Assembly (NCBI RefSeq): GCF_030272615.1
Contig: NC_081409.1
Coordinates: forward strand, 21,704,260 to 21,768,259
DNA: 64,000 nucleotides
Origin: Cryptomeria japonica
Taxonomy: Eukaryota > Streptophyta > Pinopsida > Cupressales > Cupressaceae
Direction of reading: 5' to 3'
A program made the position numbers and the translations under genes. The notes below the pieces were generated by a model, which saw only the letters and a list, made by a program, of their open reading frames with translations, was not told the origin of the DNA and searched no databases. The number at the start of each line of letters is the position of its first letter. Position 1 is the stretch's first letter. Positions 10,906 through 23,437 of the stretch are shown piece by piece.

Positions 10906-13598
10906 TTATCAAGAGAAACATTGATCAATAAAACAAGTGAAACGGTAATAATTGTATCGCCCTCAGTCCACATTGTTGAATGGAGGTATTCAAGTTAAGT
11001 AGTAGGGTTTATGAAAACAATCACCTTTTAACAGTAGATCAATTAAATATTTAATATCAATTTATAAATAAAATCTCATAAAAGAAATCATATTTTATTT
11101 TTAGAAATAAACACATTTATCAATCAATAGTTAAAAATAATTAAATCAATTGGATAACTCAAATGAATTCATTACTAAATTTCATTATGAGTTTATAGGA
11201 AGCTACAATATTTTAAAGAAAACAAAGTAAAATAATAAACAATTTATTTTCTTTTTCTATAAGGAACAATAATAAAGTTTTTTCAATTTTTCTTCTTGAA
11301 GTAAAATCACAAATTCCTCTCTTTCTTAATAGATGTCGTCCAATATGATTAGTTTGTATCCAATCTTCTATTAAAATCTACTGAAGTGTAATACCCCCCA
11401 AGGAACCCTTGAGGAAACTTTCCAAGAAAACCTAGAATATTTTTAAAAATATTCCAGCCTAACTTAACAACTATATCCTAAAGATACGATACATGTCACA
11501 CTTGCATGGCTATGTGCACACAAGTGTTGCAAGAGAGAGACTATGACACAAAAGATCAACTACACTAGAACTCACCATTGCACATGCAAGGTGACTTCAA
11601 TGGAAGACTACCAATAAAATCATTCACCATGATGAAACGATAAAAGAGAGGGAGGGAATGATGACTCCTAGATGACGATTATCACATGTACCATGATTGT
11701 GTCCTCTCACAATGACAATAGGATGGATGAGAGATTCATAAACCTCTGATCCACATCACACTAGCCTGACCAACTCAATACCAAACTCCATCAACACATG
11801 CAAGAATCCATTAGCTCAACTATGAACATATGACATCTTGTCGCAACTCAAAAATGCACATGTGAAGGATTAAAGTCATTAAATGTTGACCAACCAAAAA
11901 TGAAGGATTAGAAAACCTTAAGGATGATAAAAAAATTATTTTGACCCTTACAATATTAAAAGAATATATAAGACTTCTCTTGGAAAACTAGGATTTCTCC
12001 TCGATGACATGTGTGATAATTGACTTCTTACAAAAACAATCACACAAACTGATGCAATCAACACCCAGTAAACTCAATAACAACACACTTTGACCACCTT
12101 AGAGGTTCTCTTAACTCCCCAAGCTTTGACAAGAAACTTCAATTACCTAAAGCTGCCCCTCTGAGCCCTCAAAAAGCTCACCAAACATGTACAAAGGACT
12201 AGGGTTATCATAGAGGACTAGGGCACCCTGTCAAGACACATGCATGCCAAAAGTATAGTAGCATGTTGCATTGGAGTCTAGCATCCTTTGGGCATGCTAA
12301 TGTCCAATTTTGGTGCTAGTTTCCTTGGTAACCATTTTTTCATACCATCGTCCTTTGGTTGTGCTAGTGTCTTGACTAGTGTGTGAAATTAAGCTAGGGA
12401 TAATTACCCCAAACACCACAGATGTGCTGGACTAGATTAAAGGTGTTGGTTTGGCTTAAGGAACACAAAGACGTCAAAAGGGAATTTGACATGAAGTATG
12501 CAAAGAACTCCCTTAGACACTAGGCACCACCAAAGGATGAAGGGGAGGATGAGGAGGGAGATATACACGTCACCAACACCCTAAACTCCTACTCCAAGCT
12601 AAAAGTAACAAGAAACATCTACGATAGTAACAAAATCTTACAAGAATTTACAAGACACACAAGGATGCCTCAAATGAACTCAAAACTATACTAAATGTCT
12701 TGAATCGCCACAAGACTCCATGACAACATCATGAGGGCATTGGAGCACCATCCAAGATAACTCAAGACACCATTAAGTTTATTTTTAAGTCCAAGGAAAG
12801 ATTCCTATATGTATAATCATATAGAAAAATTGCAATGAAAGAAACAAATGCATATTAATCCATGCCTGATACCAACAAGAAGGACACACAACCCTATATA
12901 AGAATTCCTAGTAGCATGGAATTGGAAAGGTGATGAAATCTAGTGCAACATGATATATCTATATTATGATATGCTAATATAACTATACCATGATATGGAA
13001 GAGTGTGAGACATAATGATCAAGTATTAAGAAGGTACTAAGAGATCAAACAAGATTTTACCAAAGCACCTTTTTCTACTAACTATTGATAGATAACTAAA
13101 GAAGAGACTTACTCTTATTTGGAAATATACCTCTCTCTTTTCTCCATATATGAAATCCATTTGACAACACATAAAACAATAATTAAAAACAAAAGAATAC
13201 ATTTAGATATACATGACCCGCATAAGCATACAAGAGTAGATAAAAGCATGCATATAAGAGGACAAAAAAGAATTCATATAAGAGAAAATAAAAGAATACA
13301 AGAGAATGTAAGAGCATACATGAGCACAATAAAGCATGCAAGTGTATTGGTTAAAGTATTCCCTCATGTCTACTTAACAAAAAATGAGTTCAGCTTCAAT
13401 CATAGTTGTTCTAGAAAGATAAACTTATTTTCATCATTCATTTAAAATACACAAAATTATGATAAAATAAATATGATTCTCAAAGAACCTTGTCATATCC
13501 TAATATGTGTCAAAAGAATCTTATGATCAATAAGATATAGGCATAGTTATTATATAAACCGATATTGAATACTAATCTTTTAAATCAATAAATCTTCA

Positions 13599-13624
13599 TA
13601 TATATATATATATATATATATATA
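13599..13624. repeat. (TA)n microsatellite
   Basis: About 13 uninterrupted TA units in the left arm. The run is not conserved at the corresponding right-arm position near 44450. Confidence 0.9.
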
Positions 13625-14515
13625 GTCATTTGCCTCTTATCCTAAAGCTTATCTATAATCTGAAGTACTTTATTATCAAGAAAGTAAGTAAAAGACTCTA
13701 TTTAGTTATCTTAAGAGGTATATTTTGAAAAGAATATTTTATTACACTAACATGTTGACTTTCTATATAAGTATTTTAAAGGATAATCTCTAGTGTAAAG
13801 GCGATAAGATATTCACTAACTTCACAATTTAATCTTTTATAGAGCACAACGTCTTCTTAGGGTTTCCATAATAATACTGCCATGTAACCAATAATTTATG
13901 ATTCCACTAGTCTTTTCAGTATAAGAAGCTTTCTTCTTTTTTGAATGCATAGTTTTATTTGGTTTATGATACAGTATCTATGGATAGGTAGATAAGATAA
14001 TTTATACATTTTGATAGTTAGGTAATTTCTTTCATATTTAGAAATTCTTTTATTATAAATATAAGAGATAGTATTTCCTAATAAATTTATCTCAATATCT
14101 ACAAGACTTATTTCCTAGCCAATGGTCAAACTTAATACTTCCCACTTTCTTATCATTGGTGAAATATTTATTCTAATTCTAATGATATCTAATAAATTTT
14201 ATGAAAAACTATAGGTCATAATAAATCTTTTCACCTTACTTTCATGTTAATTAATAAGGAATGTCTTAATTATTGAAAACTACACTCTTAACTACATGCT
14301 ATCATTGTTGATGTAAGATGTTTTTTATTACGGGAAAAATAGGTTTTGAAGGGATCTCGAAATCCTTTACAAAAGATCCTTAAAAGATAAGAGCATTAAG
14401 AAACAAGAAAAGACATTATGCAAGAAAAACCAGCACAATTCTGGGCAAAAACCAATATAAAATTCCAACAAAACCAGCAACATCCAACCATAACAGAAAA
14501 AAGACAAAAGAAAAA

Positions 14516-15990
14516 TTACTTAATGTTTTTAAGGGTATTGCCCAAATTTTCGCTAATCCCTTGCAAATATTTAATATTATCCCTGAGCATAGGGATTTCC
14601 TTGGAAAAGGCCAAAGAAGATTTTTTCATACTTGCCCTAGTCCTTTTTGTCGCGCCACCAGGAGCACTTTCCATGTTCCCTGCTTCAATAGAATCCTCAT
14701 CAACATCTAGGTCTAAAACAGGTTTGGAAGTGCTGGAGCCATCAAGGAACTTGGAAATTTTCTCCATATTCCTGGTCACAGAGGCAAGGATTTCCGGAAT
14801 CATAACCAAAAAGTTCTTCATGGTTGTTGTTCCTTCCTCCAGCTTACTAATCTGAGCTTCCAGCTTCTCCACTTTTTCCTCCATAACCTTTTTCCAATTC
14901 TCCTGGTTACTTTCATCTTTCTTTCCCTGCTCTTCCTGTTGCTTATAAATTTTTTCCAGATTCTTGATTCTTTCATATACCCACCTATCAAAACCCATTC
15001 GAGCCTCAGACTGGTTTTTGAGTTTATCCAAAATAATCCCATCTCCAGCTTTATCTTTTTCCATACTCATTTCCTCATTATCCCTCTGCTTCTCAGTTTC
15101 CATTTCCCTTTCCTCCTTATTAATCTGATTGTCCTGCTCCTCCATAGGCTGACTGTTAACATTACCAATACTCACGTTGTGGGTAGGGCTATTCTGATCA
15201 GAAACATCCTCTGCTCCTCCTTCCTCTTCTCCCACTTCCTCTTCTTTCCAACTCTCCTCTCCGCCAGACTCATCGCTCTCCATCTCACTTCCATCTTTTC
15301 CCATGTCCTTAGAATCAACCTCCGTATCTTTTTGTTTACCCACATCCTCTTGAGTTTTCTCCATAGTGGCTTTTTTAACCTTTTTGCTTTGTATCAACTC
15401 ATCCTTACTTGACCCACATTCCTCAATTTTCCTCTTTCCTTTCCCGGCAAAACCGACAACCTCTTGTTTTCCTGGATAGCCAAAATCTTGCAATTCTCAT
15501 AACTGAGCAAAATAAGGCCATAATGAAGCATAGGTGAAGAAGGTTTCTTGCTATGCTTGTTCAGAGACCGTGACAAATACCTAAAAAGGTAATAGGGCAG
15601 ATAAATCCTATTCTCATGTCTAAAGTGATTTAGAAGAACAAAATGGTAGGTGTGGATCCTGGTGAAACGACCCTCCACAGTACCTTTTCCTAATTTCTCT
15701 CTCTCCTTCTCTTTACGCGGATAAAGCTTTATTGCATTATTAGACACTTTCAGGTTCCTAAAGAAATTAAGACTAGAATGGGGCATACCTATGACCGTCG
15801 AAATGAGGTCCGCATCCAACTTGAATCTAACACCATGAATTTTGAAGGAACCATTTTTCCAAATTTTCAGTAACTTTGGTAACCGCTAGGTTTACTCTAC
15901 CTTTATCATAGTCTACCAATTTTTCCATGAAATGCGTCATGAATCCCTTCTCCAGCTTTGTCCATACCTTAGGCATCTCCCACCATCTGG
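14516..15990 (-). pseudogene. Repeat-associated plant protein with acidic, coiled-coil C-terminus
   Basis: The minus strand reads MTHFMEKLVDYDKGRVNLAV (from about 15955), then after a shift KIHGVRFKLDADLISTVIGM, RIHTYHFVLLNHF, IYLPYYLFRYLS and MLHYGLILLSYE. A second shift near 15490 leads into a 325-residue tail (15493-14516) that is Glu/Lys-rich and strongly acidic in its first half, has a heptad-like stretch (EEKVEKLEAQISKLEEG) and ends NTLKNIK. I have an impression of similar YLPYYL/HHGLI proteins in plant repeat annotations but cannot name the family. Its place just upstream of the LINE-like 3' end suggests it belongs to that insertion. No enzyme motif is visible. Confidence 0.5.
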
Positions 15991-16147
15991 AAATATTATC
16001 AGGTGGGTTAGTGCATGATCAAGGGGGGCCAAAAAGTGGCGATGTGAAAAAAATAGCCTTCCTCACTCGCCTAAAAATGCGAAAATCCATGTTGACTTTT
16101 TGCTTGGCCTGGGTGTCAGTACACCTTGGCCTGGTAATTACCTATGC

Positions 16148-16867
16148 AAATCGGATATCTGATTTTTATTTGTAATTTTAATTTAAAAAATATATTATAT
16201 GTTACATATTATATAATACGTATTATATAATACAATATTATATTATATATAATATAATATTATATATTTTTTATATTATATTATATTATATTATATATAA
16301 TGTAATATAATATAATATAATATTATATATAATATAATATAATATAATATTATATATTATAATATATATTATATAATATTATATATTATAATATATATAA
16401 TATAATACAATACGTACTATATATATTATATAATATGTATTATATAATATATTATTATATTATATTATATTATAATATAATAATATATTATATAATACGT
16501 ATTATATAATATATTATTATATTATATTATATTATAATATAATAATATATTATATAATACGTATTATATAATACAATATAATATTATATTATATTATATT
16601 ATATATAATATTATATTATATTATATATTATAATATATATAATATAATACAATACGTATTATATAATATAATAATATATTATATAATTATATAATATATT
16701 ATTATATTATATATAATATTATATTATATTATATATTATAATATATATAATATAATACAATACGTATTATATATTATAATAATATATTATATAATTATAT
16801 AATATATTATTATATTATATATGTTATTTAAAAATAATTTAAGTATAAAAATCAGATATTTGATTTT
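16148..16867. repeat. AT-only array bounded by inverted palindromic motifs
   Basis: About 650 bases of almost pure A/T made of TATAATAT-type units, with repeated palindromes centred on ATACGTAT (for example near 16215, 16499, 16560). It is bounded by AAATCGGATATCTGATTTTT (16148-16167) and AAAAATCAGATATTTGATTTT (16847-16867), with some further inverted similarity inside both motifs. I read it as one terminal region of the transposon block. Confidence 0.7.
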
Positions 16868-16895
16868 CTGAGACTTTTATATTTCGATAGTGATA

Positions 16896-16923
16896 GCCCG
16901 CGAGTCATTTTTTACTCATGGGC
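16896..16923. other. Imperfect hairpin beside the AT array
   Basis: GCCCGCGAGT (16896-16905) and ACTCATGGGC (16914-16923) can pair at 8 of 10 positions with an 8 base loop. A comparable GGCC hairpin lies on the other side of the block at 27472-27502. Confidence 0.5.
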
Positions 16924-16954
16924 CGTGCGATTTCATCAAAATCTGAACATATGT

Positions 16955-17211
16955 AGGTTGTGTATGAAAATATTCAAAGCATACCTCCTCTACCGAAGAC
17001 ATACATCAAGAGTCCTGCAAAGCTGAAGAGAAAATGTGGAGATGAGGTAAACATGAATAGTTCAATTATAGTTCATTTTTATGTTAACTTTTCGAATGTG
17101 AATTATATAATATAACTAATATTAATCGTGGTTTGTTTTTCTTGTGCAGGATCCTTCAGAGCCGAGCAATGCGGCGAAGAGGATCGATTTTGATGATCCA
17201 TCAACAACTTA
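16955..17211 (+). pseudogene. 3' end of an unknown spliced gene (two exons)
   Basis: A reading frame starting VVYENIQSIPPLPKTY runs to KRKCGDE and meets a GT donor at about 17046. An AG acceptor (TTTTTCTTGTGCAG) ends at about 17150, and the frame continues DPSEPSNAAKRIDF to TAG at 17209-17211. The intron is about 104 bases, AT-rich, with a pyrimidine-rich end. The Pro/Lys-rich tail suggests a protein C-terminus. Upstream exons are not found; an AT array lies there. It points opposite to the transposase at 24946-27354. Function unknown. Confidence 0.4.
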
Positions 17212-17482
17212 GGATGTTATAGATAGTTTTGGGATGCTTACATGTCTAGTTGGCATGTATATTTTGTATATGGACATACATTCACGTATTTAGACATACA
17301 TTTTGTTTCAGTTGGCGTCTATGCCATATTTGTGTATGGACATACATTTGTAATCATTTGACATTTTTATATATACAGAAGTTGATATTCGATCATATAA
17401 ATTGTTCCTCATCTATGCGTGGTGTTATCATGGAAATCTTTAATCTTCATTCCAATAATTAACAATGGTTAATAATGGCTAT

Positions 17483-17660
17483 TTAATGAACAATACAATT
17501 CATTTCATTTCATCGTAAGTGTTGTTTTTATAATGAACAATACAATACAATTCATTTAATGAACAATACAATTTATGAATAATACAATTCATTTAATCAA
17601 CAATACAATACAATTCATTCAATGAACAATACAATTCATTTAATGAACAATACTTGATAC
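17483..17660. repeat. Minisatellite of AATGAACAATACAATTCATTT units
   Basis: About seven irregular units of 20-37 bases built from AATGAACAATACAA and TTCATT, whose ends are complementary. It leads directly into the 358 bp repeat array. Confidence 0.75.
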
Positions 17661-19120
17661 AATTCATTATTACCCTATGCATGGTCCTATTTTTCCCCCC
17701 ACCTCGGTCGAATGCACGAGGTTTTATTAGGGCAGCAATTTTTCAGTTGGCGAAAAAATCGTCAGTCTCACTCAATCGAATGTTGTTGCGTGGTTGATTT
17801 CTCGTTCTGCTCATCGTGATGATGAACCGTCGACTCTGACATGTCCAGTTAGGCATTATTACCCTACGCATGCTCCTATTTTTCGCCCCCACTCGATCCA
17901 ATGCTCAAGGTCATACCCTACCGGCGTCGTCCCTTGAGTGCCCTAAGTGCTCAAAATTGTCAAACGTTGACGAGCCCTAACTCGGAATTCGTGGCACTTG
18001 CAAATGATCCATTTGAACCTACGGGGCCATGAGAAGGGTCCCTACAAAAGCCTATCTCGGTTTTTCAAGTTGCCCTATGGTTTTATTAGGGCAACAATTT
18101 TTCGGTTGGCGAAAAAATTGTCAGTCTCACTCAATTGAATGTTGTCGCGTGGCCGATTTCTCATTTTTCTTGTCACAATGATGAACCGTCAGCTCCAACA
18201 TGTCCAGTTAGGCATTATTACCCTACTCATGCTCCTATTTTCCCCCCCACTCGATCCAATGCTCAGTGTCATACCCTATCGGCGTCGTCCCTTGAGTGCC
18301 CTAAGTGCTCAAAATTGTCAAATGTTGATGGGCCCTAACTCAGAATCTGTGGCACCTACAAATGATCTGTTTGAACCTACGGGGCCATGAGAGGGGTCCC
18401 TACAAAAGCCTATCTTGGTTTTTCAAGTTTCCCTATGGTTTTATTAGGGTAGCAATTTTTTAGTTGGCGAAAAAATCGTTAGTCTCACTCAATCGAATGT
18501 TGTCGCGTGGCCGATTTCTTGTTTTGCTCGTCGCGATGATGAACCGTCGGCTCTAACATGTCCAGTTAGGCATTATTACCCTACGCATGCTCCTATTTTT
18601 CCCCCCCACTCGATTCAATGCTCGGGGTCATACCCTACCGGCGTCGTCCCTTGAGCGCCCTAAGTGCTCAAAATTATCAAACTTTGACGGGCCCTAACTC
18701 GAAATCCGTGGCACCTGTGAACAATCTATTTGAACCTATGGGGCCATGAGAGGGGTCCCTACAAAATCCTATCTCGATTTTTCAAGTTGCCCTATGGTTT
18801 TATTAGGGAAGCAATTTTTCAGTTGGCGAAAAAATCGTTAGTCTCACTCAATCGAATGTTGTCGCGTGGCCGATTTCTCGTTCTTCTCGTCGCAATGACA
18901 AACCGTCAGCTCCGATATGTCTAGTTAGGAATTATTACCCTACGCATGCTCCTATTTTCCCCCCCACTCGATCCAATGCTCGGAGTCATACCCTACCGAC
19001 GTCGTCCCTTAAGCTCCCTAAGTGCTCAAAATTGTTAAACTTTGACGGGCCCTAACTCAGAATTTGTGGCACCTATGAACTATCCATTTGAACCTACGGG
19101 GCCACAAGAGGGGTTCCTAC
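17661..19120. repeat. 358 bp tandem repeat array, left part
   Basis: About four units. CCTATCTCGG-type landmarks fall at 18051, 18409 and 18768, giving a 358-359 base period. Units contain TTTTATTAGGGCAGCAATTT, GTCAGTCTCACTCAAT and ACGGGGCCATGAGAGGGG and are less AT-rich than their surroundings. The first unit is partial. No conserved reading frame runs through units. The array stops at the TSD of the gag-only copia element and resumes at 23438. Confidence 0.9.
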
Positions 19121-19612
19121 TGTGAGACATGGACCAACTCTGATACCATGTGAGATTTTACCAAGATCAAGAGGCAATGGAAAACACAAATAAGAGAGAA
19201 CAAAATAGATGATAGAAATAAAATGTATTCTATCAAGATGAAAAATATGATCAATTGGATCATTAAGCATTACATACAATGAATATAAGCCTGCTTATAT
19301 AGGCAAGGCTATATGGATATGTGAGCACACAAACATGACATGTGACTCAATAAGAAACAAGGGTAGGTAGGAAATAGGTGTGGGTAGGTAAGAGAAATAA
19401 TATAATAGTCCACATGAGGTGGATCACCCACTGAATGTGGAGTGTAACAACAAGATCAACACCATAAAAGGTGGAATTTCTCCTACACACACTATCCCAA
19501 TGTGGCACAAACACCAAGTGTCTTATACCCAAACTACTATGAAATGCATATACCTAAGTAAACTTAAGTAAAGTTTAATAATATCCATGATGAATAATTT
19601 TTTACACCAACA
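19121..19612 (-). repeat. 3' LTR of the gag-only element
   Basis: In plus orientation it starts TGTGAGACATGG and ends TTTACACCAACA. It matches 22946-23437 almost base for base, with about a dozen differences by eye. Confidence 0.95.
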
Positions 19613-19624
19613 CCCCCCCTTAAG
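19613..19624 (-). other. Polypurine tract of the gag-only element
   Basis: On the minus strand CTTAAGGGGGGG lies directly against the 3' LTR. Confidence 0.85.
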
Positions 19625-19835
19625 TGCAACTTAGGGGAATGCACTTAAGTCTACAATGCAACTAAACAATGCAAGATGGGTCCCAACTACTAGGCCATGT
19701 TAGGTACTCATGTACAAATGTAAATGCATGAAAACCAATGCAATGAAATCTCTCATAAAGTGGGGAAAGAGAGAAAACCCCAATGGGAAAAATCCTCCCC
19801 CAAAAGAGAGATGAAAAACTAGATACAAAGAACTC

Positions 19836-22115
19836 TCATAGAAGTATGTGAAGGACAAAACCCCATGTGAGGAAAAAGTCCCCCCCCCCATATGAGAGAA
19901 GAAGAGAAGCTAGGAAGCCCCCCCTCAATGTGGAATCTGCACCAATGATAGAAGCTCGATGTATGAAGAAACTGCTCCATGAACGACGAACAACATTACT
20001 CCCCTTAGGAAGAAACAAAACCAAAGGTGTATCCATGAAGTTTCTCCAATCATCAAGGGAAGATGTATGAGGAAAACTCATGATGAAAGAAATCTCTGAA
20101 AAATGATCAAGTGTCCCCGTGTCGATGTTGAAAGGTACCCCCTCCAAAGGTGGTAAACTGTGCCACACTGCTAAAAAAGGCACTCCAAGATCTAGTGGAG
20201 ATGGATGTAGAACATGTCCCAAAGACTCACATGTCTCCTCAAAAAATAAAGAGACCTCCTCCAACTGCTGTACATAAGTATCCACAATCATGTCAACCTC
20301 GAAAGAATGATCATGTAGAGAATGAACAAGAGGGTCAGAGTGTTCCCTCGCAACAATCGAAGAAGGATCATCTTCATCAAAGAGAAGATGAATGTCATCA
20401 ATGATGTCTCCCAAATCTGCAATGTAGGATTCCACAAACAAACCTACAACGTCTGTCAAGTAATCATCCCATGAATCTGAAGCTGGAAGACAATGAATAT
20501 CCTGTTGCACTGAATCGCATGAAAGAAAAACTGTCGCATTATCCGCTTCATCAGGTGCAATAGGTGATGTGATATCAATATGAGGAGATGAAATACAAGA
20601 CTCAAGAATGGGGTCACATGTGAGAATCCCCATGTTCAAGTGCCCAAATTTCTCCTCAAAATTTGAACCATCACAAGAAGTGTGATCAACATGTGTAGAA
20701 TCATCAAATGTGAAATCATCATCATCAACAAAATCTGAAAAGGAGTATAACCGAGATGCATGATCAACCACCCCAGTCATAATGATAGCTCTAGTCTCCA
20801 AGTCTCTAATGAAAACTGACTCAGGTGTGAACTCCACAACTCTCTTAGTTGCGCCATGTGTGATTTGATAGATAGAAAGGAGATTGTTTGTCAAGTGGGG
20901 TACACACAACACATCATTGAAGGAGTTATCCCCAATGTCACTAGATCCTTTCCCAATCACATCCATGTATGTATGATTTCCCATCAAAATCTGCGGCATG
21001 GTGCAAGGCTCAAATGTAGAGAACATAGACTGCGAAGATGCCATATGATAAGAAGCCCCTGAATCTAGAAGCCATCTCTCTGAATCATGACTGATAGTAG
21101 CACATAGATCTTTTCCTTTTCTTTTCCCAAAAGAGTGAGCCCTCCCACTTGTAGAAGCCATGAATGCTTGCCCTTTTCCTTTTGAATGTGAGGAAGTGGA
21201 AGTTGATGAATCATCCTTCTTGTAGACATTAGGCAAATCAATGTTATACTTTTTGATGATATGTGTGAGCTCATCAATCTTCTTAAAATGGCAACGACGC
21301 TCTTCATGACCAAACTTTTTACAATAGGAACAAGTAGGTCTCTCCCTCTTTGGTGAATTATCCCTCTTGGAAGAGGATGAATCTCCTTGTTGTGGAGAAG
21401 ATGGTGCTTTGTCCTTAGGCTTTGATTGCCATTTCTTCTTGTTTGAGTTGTCCTTTCCTTGATTTCCTTTGTTCCCTTGATTTGCCACTAATGCTTGAGA
21501 CTTAGAAGCCTTAAGAATACCCATGCTTATCAACTTAGTTTGTTCCATCATCAACATTTCATTGAAAGCATCAAATGTAGGCGTTGTGTAGCTTGAACCC
21601 ATTGTCATCCTATGGGTTTGGAAACTAGAAACAAATGTTGCATATTCTTGTGGAAGCTTGCCTATCAAGTTGAATCTCAATTGAGTATCCTTCTTATCAA
21701 TGCCATAATCTTTGAGTTGTGCCCTCAACTCATTTGCCTTAGTGACATAATCTTGTATAGTATCAAAGTTCTTGGGATCCAACATGGTGAGATCACTATC
21801 AATTTGATATCCCCTAATCTCATCAACTTGACCATACAAGTCTTGAAACTTTTTCCAAGCATCCTTGATTAGAGTACACTTCTCAATATGAAAAATGAGA
21901 TCCTTTGATACATACTTTCTTAAGGTACCAATTGCCATGATATTTTTAGTGAGCCAATCCAAGTGACCAACTAGATCAACCTTAGGATCAGTGGGAGCAA
22001 TAATAGTTCCATCAATATAATGAGTTAGTCCTTTTTCCATAAGTTTACTCCATGCATCAATTTTCTAAGTAGCATAATTATGAGGAGTTAATAGAGGAAA
22101 CTTAGAAGAACCCAT
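19836..22115 (-). pseudogene. Copia gag and protease with a long unrecognised C-terminal region
   Basis: Gag starts at the minus ATG at 22115 (MGSSKFPLLTPHNYA), the same position as in the relative at 50455. Codon 17 is TAG (22067-22065) where the relative has Trp, the only in-frame stop seen before the end. Order: UBN2-type gag (residues about 10-200), basic/Ser/Gln-rich linker, zinc knuckle CSYCKKFGHEERRC (about 261-274), protease with WLLDSGASYH (Asp about 351), and a relic of the pre-integrase motif (KFGHLN). The last 270 or so residues are acidic and Asp/Ser/His-rich and match no integrase or RT motif; they may derive from the old hinge or from 3' non-coding DNA read as protein. The long open frame suggests recent activity. 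Confidence 0.85.
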
Positions 22116-22932
22116 AGCAGCAGAAAGGAAGGAACACAAGAGCACAAAAGCACAAGAGACACCCCCCCCAAATTAACTCAATCAAAGTACCCCCCAAAAA
22201 TGATGATTTTGGCACTTTATACTTAGTGCATATACAATGGGCCACTTGCAAAACAAGGCAAACTGGACTTCTGATTTCAATTTACAACTTCTTAAAATGA
22301 GATCTAAGAGACTTCAACAAATATTGCTAGTGATCTAAACTAAGATCCAAGCAAAATGCAAGTACCAAATATGCCAAAAAAGGCCAAATACTGAAAGTAC
22401 AATTTCTACTTAAAATCACTGCAAACAGATGGCAGATTATGAAAGTAGATGAAAAAATATGCACTTTAAAAAAAAAACGACACCTGAAAAGGTGTCCATA
22501 TGAGCCCAAACGAAGCCTCCAAAGTTGTAAAAATCGGGATTTCACGATTTCTGAAAAACTTGTATCCGAAAATCAGAAAAATTCTGCACCACTGTACAGA
22601 TCACGAAATTCTACCCCAAAACAAAAAAAAATTGCTTGAAAAAAGGAGTTCGGATGAGTGAGATATCGCTATTTGAAAATCGCCTGCAAAATTATAATTT
22701 CTGGAAAATTTCCATCGCGGCTTCAATCTTCAAATGCCTCTAGATTTGGCCTCCGAAGTCCGATTTGGATGAAACAAAAGGCAAAACTGACTTTCTTGGA
22801 CCTCCTCAATCCAATGGTAACCTCAGATTTGATCCATCAAGCTTCAATAATAACCTACAATAGAAAATTCCAAAATGCAAACCTCAAATAGCATCAAATT
22901 TCTCTCAATTGGCAAACCAATGACACTCTAAT
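22116..22932 (-). other. Leader between primer site and gag of the gag-only element
   Basis: About 0.8 kb of non-coding leader. Its gag-proximal part (22116-22300), with runs of C such as GACACCCCCCCC, aligns with 50460-50600 in the relative. Packaging signals would be expected here but cannot be pinned down by eye. Confidence 0.6.
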
Positions 22933-22945
22933 GGCTCTGATACCA
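22933..22945 (-). other. Primer binding site of the gag-only element
   Basis: The minus strand reads TGGTATCAGAGCC directly after the 5' LTR, a perfect plant initiator-Met tRNA site. Confidence 0.95.
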
Positions 22946-23437
22946 TGTGAGACATGGACCAACTCTAATACCATGTGAGATTTTGCCAAGATCAAGAGGC
23001 AATGGAAAGCACAAATAAGAGAGAACAAAATAGATGATAGAAATAAATTGTATTCTATCAAGATGAAAAATATGATCAACTGGATCATTAAGCATTACAT
23101 ACAATGAACATAAGCCTACTTATATAGGCAAGGCTATATGGATATGTGAGCACACAAACATACATGTGGCTCAATAAGAAACAAGGGTAGGTAGGAAATA
23201 GGTGTGGGTAGGTAAGAGAAATAATATAATAGTCCACATGAGGTGGATCACCCACTGAATGTGGAGTGTAACAACAAGATCAACACCATAAAAGGTGGAA
23301 TTTCTCCTACACACACTATCCCAATATGGCACAAACACCCAAGTGTCTTATACCCAAACTACTATGAAATGCATGTACCTAAGTAAACTTAAGTAAAGTG
23401 TAATAATATCCATGATGAATAATTTTTTACACCAACA
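22946..23437 (-). repeat. 5' LTR of the gag-only element
   Basis: 492 bp pair of 19121-19612. Flanked on the right by the CCTAC duplication, after which the 358 bp array resumes in phase. Confidence 0.95.
23119..23126 (-). promoter_or_regulatory. Probable TATA box in the 5' LTR
   Basis: The minus strand reads TATATAAG about 170 bases before the LTR end. The same sequence is kept in the other LTR at 19294-19301. It is the best core promoter candidate for the element's transcript. Confidence 0.6.

Larger units (their letters stand above)
10187..14322 (+). repeat. Large inverted repeat, left arm, segment 2
   Basis: Pairs in reverse complement with 39996-40517 plus 44405-47890 along its whole length, with many substitutions and small gaps. 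Checked by eye at several places: the 10200-10790 block against 47280-47890, the ATATACACGTCACC region near 12560 against GAGGTGTATATCTCC near 45500, and the stretch near 13660-13720 against 40490 and 44410. It holds no credible gene. It contains a tRNA-like sequence, an LTR-like start (TGTAATACCCCCCAAGGAACC at 11389) that is also present in the right arm, and a TA microsatellite. Confidence 0.9.
19121..23437 (-). mobile_element. Gag-protease-only Ty1/copia element (TR-GAG type), inserted in the 358 bp array
   Basis: A 4317 bp element with two 492 bp LTRs, CCTAC duplications (19116-19120 and 23438-23442), a perfect initiator-Met primer site and a G-rich polypurine tract. The coding part stops after gag and protease; integrase, RT and RNase H are missing. 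This is the architecture known as TR-GAG, where enzymes would come from an autonomous relative. The truncated element at 48483-52482 is a relative with very similar gag and leader. The LTRs differ at roughly a dozen positions, so the insertion is fairly young for this window. Confidence 0.9.

Noticed and set aside
13119-13445. 108-residue frame with KHTRVDKSMHIRG-like words
   Set aside because: Its inverted counterpart near 44665-44860 does not keep the full frame; the words come from a CATACAAGAG-type low-complexity stretch.
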